From an uncultured Clostridia bacterium (GTDB taxonomy: Bacteria > Bacillota > Clostridia > Christensenellales > UBA1242), in assembly GCA_947089305.1 (NCBI GenBank), contig CAMUJQ010000040.1:1-9502 (forward strand): 9,502 nucleotides of DNA, given 5' to 3'. A model generated the notes under the pieces. That model was given only the letters and a program-made list of their open reading frames with translations, was not told the origin of the DNA and did not search any database. Below are positions 6,395 through 9,502 of this stretch, in pieces (the stretch's first letter is position 1; each line of letters begins with the position of its first letter). Made by a program: the position numbers and the translations under genes.

Positions 6395-7423
6395 ATGGCA
6401 AATGCAAAAAAAATTAAAATGGGAATAAACGGATTTGGAAGAATTGGGCGCTTAATTTTACGCAACGCAACAACAAGAAATGATGTTGAAGTTGTTGCTG
6501 TTAACGACCCGTTCATTACAGCAGACTATGCTGCTTATATGTTTAAATACGATACAATTCATGGAACTTTTAAAGGCGACGTAAAAGCAGAGGGTGATTA
6601 TCTAATTGTTAACAAAAAGAAAATTAAATTCACTAGCGTTATGAAACCAGAAGAAATTGGTTGGGACAAACTTGGTGCTGAATACATTGCAGAAGCTAGT
6701 GGCGCCTTTACAAGTTATGATAAAGCAAGTGCTCACTTAAAAGGTGGCGCAAAAAAAGTTGTTATTACAGCTGCAGCCAAAGAAACTCCTATGTTTGTTA
6801 TGGGCGTTAACCACAATGAATATAAAAAAGATATGAACATTGTTTCTAATGCAAGTTGCACAACAAATTGTCTTGCTCCACTAGCAAAAGTTATTAATGA
6901 CACTTATGGAATGGAAAAAGGTTTAATGACAACAATTCACTCTGTAACTGCCACACAAAAAACTGTTGATGGAACTAGCAACAAAGATTGGCGCGGAGGA
7001 AGAGCGGCAAGTTACAATATCATTCCTTCAACAACAGGGGCAGCTAAAGCCGTTGGAAAAGTTATTCCTAGTTTAAACGGAAAACTTACAGGCATGAGTT
7101 GTCGTGTTCCTACACTTAATGTTAGTTTTGTAGACCTAACTTGCGAATTAAAAAAACCTACAACTTATGAAGACATTGTAAAGACTATGAAAAAAGCTGA
7201 AAAGAATGAACTAAAAGGCATTTTAAAAGTTGTTGATGACCCCGTTGTTTCAAGTGACTTTATTGGTGATAGTCACACTTGTATATTCGATGTTAAAGCA
7301 GGTATTATGCTAGACGAAACTTTTGTTAAACTTTGTGCTTGGTATGACAACGAATTTGGTTACTCTTGCAAAACAAACGACCTTATTGTTCACATGGCTA
7401 AAGTTGACGCAAGCAAAAAATAA
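6395..7423 (+). CDS. gap: Glyceraldehyde-3-phosphate dehydrogenase (phosphorylating, NAD-dependent)
   Basis: This cytoplasmic enzyme converts glyceraldehyde-3-phosphate, NAD and phosphate to 1,3-bisphosphoglycerate, two steps after aldolase. The Rossmann motif INGFGRIGR lies at 11-19, with Asp38 in VNDPF favouring NAD over NADP. The catalytic Cys155 sits in SNASCTTNC and the partner His182 in TTIHSVTATQKT. The conserved WYDNEFGYS occurs at 316-324. The length of 342 aa is normal. Features such as KYDTIHGTFKG, AHLKGGAKKVVI and PMFVMGVNH place it with the GapA/eukaryote-like type and not the Bacillus type. The usual ESTG is EASG. The start is supported by GGAG at 6381-6384. No clear promoter was found in the 100 bases upstream, so it may be expressed with the glycosyltransferase gene or from a poorly matching promoter. 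Transcription ends at the strong hairpin just after the stop. Confidence 0.97.
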   Translation: MANAKKIKMGINGFGRIGRLILRNATTRNDVEVVAVNDPFITADYAAYMFKYDTIHGTFKGDVKAEGDYLIVNKKKIKFTSVMKPEEIGWDKLGAEYIAEASGAFTSYDKASAHLKGGAKKVVITAAAKETPMFVMGVNHNEYKKDMNIVSNASCTTNCLAPLAKVINDTYGMEKGLMTTIHSVTATQKTVDGTSNKDWRGGRAASYNIIPSTTGAAKAVGKVIPSLNGKLTGMSCRVPTLNVSFVDLTCELKKPTTYEDIVKTMKKAEKNELKGILKVVDDPVVSSDFIGDSHTCIFDVKAGIMLDETFVKLCAWYDNEFGYSCKTNDLIVHMAKVDASKK

Positions 7424-7426
7424 AAT

Positions 7427-7456
7427 AAAAAAAGACCTTGTTTAAGGTCTTTTTTT
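7427..7456. terminator. Bidirectional intrinsic terminator between gap and the 194-aa gene
   Basis: AGACCTT (7433-7439) pairs with AAGGTCT (7444-7450) around a 4-base GTTT loop. An A run (7427-7432) lies on one side and a T run (7451-7456) on the other, so it ends with a U tract on either strand. It starts four bases after the gap stop codon. On the minus strand the same bases encode the end of the 194-aa protein, including the TAA at 7442-7444. Confidence 0.92.
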
Positions 7457-8026
7457 ATTTTTAATCGAATTTAAATTATCTTCTACTTCGCCACCTATTA
7501 AAAACTTAATATCTGAATTTAATTTTGTTTCAACGTTGCAAATTTGAGTTTGTAAATCATCTAATTTCATTTTTGCTTTTAATTTAAGTTTTAAAATCAA
7601 CTCTTGCTGATATTTTTCTCCTAACCCTTCTTGAATTTTGTCTAAATTTTCTATCATATATTTGCGATATTGCTGTTGGCAAGCATCTTTTTCTTTATCA
7701 TTTATTTCGTCTATAGGTCTAAATTTAATTCGCCCTCCGTATTCATCTAAACTTTCACCTATATATAAGTTAAAATCATCAAAAGCCATCATATCATTTC
7801 CAATAAGATAGTTTCCTAAAAATAAATATCTATATCCTCTAGTAATACAATTAATTCTTAATTTTTTAGTAATATAACTTTTTTCAAACAAATTACTATT
7901 TCCAAAAAACTCTCTAAAAATTTCGTCATGCATTTCGGCTTCATTTCCAACAAAAGATTTTTTAGCCCTTGCATTTAAAATAAGTTTTAAATAATAATCA
8001 TTTGCGTATACTTCATCTTTTCTCAT
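7442..8026 (-). CDS. Uncharacterised 194-aa protein
   Basis: No family is recognised. The protein appears cytoplasmic, with no signal peptide or membrane helix. Residues 1-100 are a mixed alpha/beta-looking region with many aromatics, for example RGYRYLFLGNYLIG at 63-76. Residues about 105-172 are rich in Lys, Glu, Gln and Leu and look like one or two long amphipathic, possibly coiled-coil helices. The tail KNKKRP is encoded within the shared terminator hairpin. The start is well supported by AGGAGT at 8034-8039 and a near-consensus promoter just upstream, which argues that this is a real, expressed gene. It stands alone between the convergent gap gene and alaS, and the neighbours give no hint of function. 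Confidence 0.82.
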   Translation of the reverse strand: MRKDEVYANDYYLKLILNARAKKSFVGNEAEMHDEIFREFFGNSNLFEKSYITKKLRINCITRGYRYLFLGNYLIGNDMMAFDDFNLYIGESLDEYGGRIKFRPIDEINDKEKDACQQQYRKYMIENLDKIQEGLGEKYQQELILKLKLKAKMKLDDLQTQICNVETKLNSDIKFLIGGEVEDNLNSIKNKKRP

Positions 8027-8044
8027 AAAATAACTCCTATTTAA

Positions 8045-8073
8045 AATATATCATAACCAACTTAGAATGTCAA
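8045..8073 (-). promoter_or_regulatory. Sigma-A promoter of the 194-aa gene
   Basis: On the minus strand a perfect -35 TTGACA (8068-8073) and a -10 TATATT (8045-8050, 5 of 6) are separated by 17 bases. The leader would be short (about 12 bases) and contain the AGGAGT ribosome site. The strength is unexpected for an otherwise unknown small gene. Confidence 0.8.
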
Positions 8074-8077
8074 TATT

Positions 8078-8106
8078 AATATAAAAAGCCATTAAGGCTC
8101 TATATT
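8078..8106 (-). terminator. Possible terminator downstream of alaS
   Basis: On the minus strand AGCC (8096-8099) and GGCT (8087-8090) pair around a 5-base loop and are followed by TTTTATATT. An outer TATATT/AATATA pairing (8101-8106 with 8078-8083) could lengthen the stem. It lies about 140 bases after the alaS stop and just before the promoter of the 194-aa gene. The short GC stem makes this moderate at best. Confidence 0.4.
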
Positions 8107-8126
8107 TTTAATTAAAATTATAAACT

Positions 8127-8166
8127 AAAAATTTAGCTAAATTTTTTACCTACTTTAATAAAGTAG
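8127..8166. repeat. Two adjacent perfect inverted repeats in the alaS 3' region
   Basis: A 20-base perfect palindrome centred on TTTAGCTAAA lies at 8127-8146. A second inverted repeat, CTACTTTA / TAAAGTAG with one base between, lies at 8150-8166. Neither is followed by a clean T tract in the alaS direction, so they are not ordinary terminators. They could be RNA hairpins, protein-binding sites or simply AT-rich palindromes. Confidence 0.4.
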
Positions 8167-8176
8167 CCTTATTGTT

Positions 8177-8207
8177 GAGAGGCGGAAAAAATCAAAACTC
8201 CTCGTGC
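8177..8207. repeat. Intergenic element, copy B
   Basis: The plus strand reads GAGAGGCGGAAAA, then ATCAAAA and CTCCTCG, similar to the minus strand of 4236-4261. GAGG and CCTC near the ends can pair. It begins 37 bases after the alaS stop in the alaS direction, so copies A and B lie in the same orientation relative to the upstream gene (amidase and alaS). Whether it is a dispersed repeat cannot be told from two copies. Confidence 0.4.
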
Positions 8208-8244
8208 ACCTTTATAATTATTCTTTAATAGAAAAGCTAGAAAG

Positions 8245-9502
8245 TTAATCAATAACGGCTTTGATACGGCGAACTCCTGCACTTGAACTTTCTTCTTTAA
8301 TAATTTTAAAGTGATGAAGTTCACTTGTGTTTTTTGCATGTGGTCCACCACAAATTTCAGATGAATATTTACCTGTTGTATATACCTTCACAACATCGCC
8401 ATATTTAGAATCAAACACACCAATAGCCCCGCTTTCCTTTGCCTCTTTTACACTCATTTCTTGCATTGTAACAGGAACAGCTGCTTTAATGGCTTCATTA
8501 ACATAAGCCTCAACTTGTTTAATTTCATCTTCAGTCATTTTGCGGTCAAATGTGAAATCAAGTCTAAGACGTTCTGGCGTTATATTACTTCCACTTTGCT
8601 TACATTCGCTTTTTAAAACTTTAATAAGCCCTGCATGAAGTAGGTGTGTTGCTGTGTGAAGTTTGGTTGTTTCATAATCATTATTTGCAAGTCCACCTTT
8701 AAACACTCCAGTTTGCCCTGCTCCGCTTTTTTTGCGATGTTCTTCAAAGGCTTTATTAAAGCCCTCAACATCTACAACATAGCCAAGTTCTCCTGCCATT
8801 TCAATTGTCATTTCAAGAGGAAAACCAAAAGTATCAAACAATCTAAATGCCTGCGCTCCTGCAATTTTCTTGTTATCTGGCGCAAATTTTTGAAGACGCT
8901 CAATTAATTTATTTAACTCTTTTTCGCCCGCTGTTAATGTTTTTAAAAAGCGCTCTTCTTCTAAGTCGAGTTCCTCAAAAACAATTTGTTTACTTTCAAC
9001 TAAATTTTTAAAGTTTTTATAATAATCTCCCTCAATATAAGTTTTTGCCAACATTGAAAGAGTTCCTTTTTCTAGTCCTAACATATTTGCATATCTAACT
9101 GCACGACGGATTAAACGACGTAATATATAACCTTGTTGAACATTAGATGGTTTTAAATGCTTTTCGTCAGCAATTAACATCATAGATGTTCTAACATGGT
9201 CAGCAATAATTCTAAAAGCTTTTGTTGCTTTTTCGTCTGAGTTATATTTAATGCCCGTTAATTCTTCTAGTTTACTTATAACACCAGTGAAAAGGTCTGT
9301 AGTGTAACAATCTTCAGTATTGTTTAAAAACATTAAGTTACGTTCAAAGCCAAAGCCACAGTCAACATTTTTGTTTTTTAACTCCTCATATTTTCCGCCT
9401 TCAAGTTGTTTAAATTGCATATATACGTCATTACCGATTTCAACAAAATGACCACAATCGCAACTAGGATTGCAAGATTTTACGCACGCAGGTTTATCTG
9501 TT
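8245..9502 (-). CDS. alaS: Alanyl-tRNA synthetase, compact form lacking the C-terminal domain (N-terminus outside window)
   Basis: The enzyme charges tRNA-Ala with alanine and clears mischarged Ser or Gly. The open frame enters from the right edge, and 418 residues plus the stop are visible. In order these are a cysteine cluster (C-x3-C-x3-C-x-C at about 9454-9486), class II motif 3 as GFGFER, the tRNA-binding helices with RRLIRRAVRYANMLG, and the editing domain. Editing-site zinc ligands are intact: HTATH (nt about 8656-8670) and CGGPH (about 8338-8352). The protein ends at GVRRIKAVID, exactly where the editing domain closes, so the DHHA1/C-Ala domain of standard AlaS (about 870 aa) is absent. 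The barrel carrying TPFYAESGGQVGD is also missing: only some 25 residues separate the last helix from HTATH. I recall this compact form from Patescibacteria and some Bacillota, so I read it as natural and not truncated. Start and promoter are not visible. Confidence 0.95.
   Translation of the reverse strand, partial: TDKPACVKSCNPSCDCGHFVEIGNDVYMQFKQLEGGKYEELKNKNVDCGFGFERNLMFLNNTEDCYTTDLFTGVISKLEELTGIKYNSDEKATKAFRIIADHVRTSMMLIADEKHLKPSNVQQGYILRRLIRRAVRYANMLGLEKGTLSMLAKTYIEGDYYKNFKNLVESKQIVFEELDLEEERFLKTLTAGEKELNKLIERLQKFAPDNKKIAGAQAFRLFDTFGFPLEMTIEMAGELGYVVDVEGFNKAFEEHRKKSGAGQTGVFKGGLANNDYETTKLHTATHLLHAGLIKVLKSECKQSGSNITPERLRLDFTFDRKMTEDEIKQVEAYVNEAIKAAVPVTMQEMSVKEAKESGAIGVFDSKYGDVVKVYTTGKYSSEICGGPHAKNTSELHHFKIIKEESSSAGVRRIKAVID

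Noticed and set aside
5277..6516. Minus-strand frames of 63-67 codons at 5277-5480, 5676-5879 and 6325-6516
   Set aside because: They overlap the glycosyltransferase and gap genes or their promoters, lack ribosome sites, and encode nothing recognisable.
8169..8351. 60-codon minus-strand frame spanning the end of alaS, considered as a shifted remnant of the missing AlaS C-terminal domain
   Set aside because: Its residues do not match the DHHA1 domain, most of it overlaps alaS out of frame, and it has no ribosome site. A frameshifted full-length alaS is therefore not supported.
8644..8907. 87-codon plus-strand frame inside alaS
   Set aside because: It is antisense to conserved AlaS sequence, rich in Cys, Phe and Lys as expected of a shadow frame, with no ribosome site.
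1..9502. Alternative genetic code (TGA as Trp), tRNA, rRNA, CRISPR array or mobile element
   Set aside because: Trp codons in the clear genes are TGG and no gene needs TGA read through. No cloverleaf, ribosomal RNA motif, regular spacer array, transposase or terminal inverted repeat was seen.

Overview
The window is AT-rich (by eye about 70% A+T) and reads with the standard code. Trp is TGG, stops are TAA and TAG, and no gene needs TGA read through. Several genes have strong AGGAG-type ribosome binding sites, and two promoters carry a perfect sigma-A -35 (TTGACA), one of them with a perfect TATAAT as well. Together with a CwlD-type cell-wall amidase, a zinc-dependent class II aldolase and a compact alanyl-tRNA synthetase, this suggests a low-GC Gram-positive (Bacillota-like) bacterium, probably an uncultured gut-type lineage. 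That placement is inference. No tRNA, rRNA, CRISPR array, transposase or phage gene was seen.

Layout, left to right. (1) 1-2438, minus: the first 812 codons of a very large membrane-anchored surface protein with a bacterial Ig-like region and two blocks of glycine-rich GLUG-like repeats. It has its own near-perfect promoter and its 3' end lies outside the window. (2) 2602-3360, minus: an unrecognised 252-aa protein, followed by a good intrinsic terminator. (3) 3455-4162, plus: an anchored N-acetylmuramoyl-L-alanine amidase of the CwlD type, divergent from (2). (4) 4329-5246, minus: class II fructose-bisphosphate aldolase, convergent with the amidase. (5) 5350-6294, plus: a membrane glycosyltransferase of the GtrB/DPM1 type whose usual acidic metal-binding motif is missing. 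(6) 6395-7423, plus: NAD-dependent glyceraldehyde-3-phosphate dehydrogenase. (7) 7442-8026, minus: an unrecognised 194-aa protein whose last codons and stop lie inside the bidirectional terminator it shares with gap. (8) 8245-9502, minus: most of alanyl-tRNA synthetase in a short form that lacks the C-terminal DHHA1 domain and the usual barrel before the editing domain. Its N-terminus is outside the window.

The window looks like a core-genome stretch of mostly single-gene transcription units in alternating orientation. Two genes serve lower glycolysis (fba, gap). Two act at the envelope (amidase, glycosyltransferase), and the large adhesin-like protein is exported. No multi-gene defence or biosynthetic system is present. 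The points most worth following are the glycosyltransferase lacking its DxD motif, the compact AlaS, the 252-aa protein with a possible ADP-ribosyltransferase-like pattern, and a short sequence element found in two intergenic regions (4236-4261 and 8177-8207).
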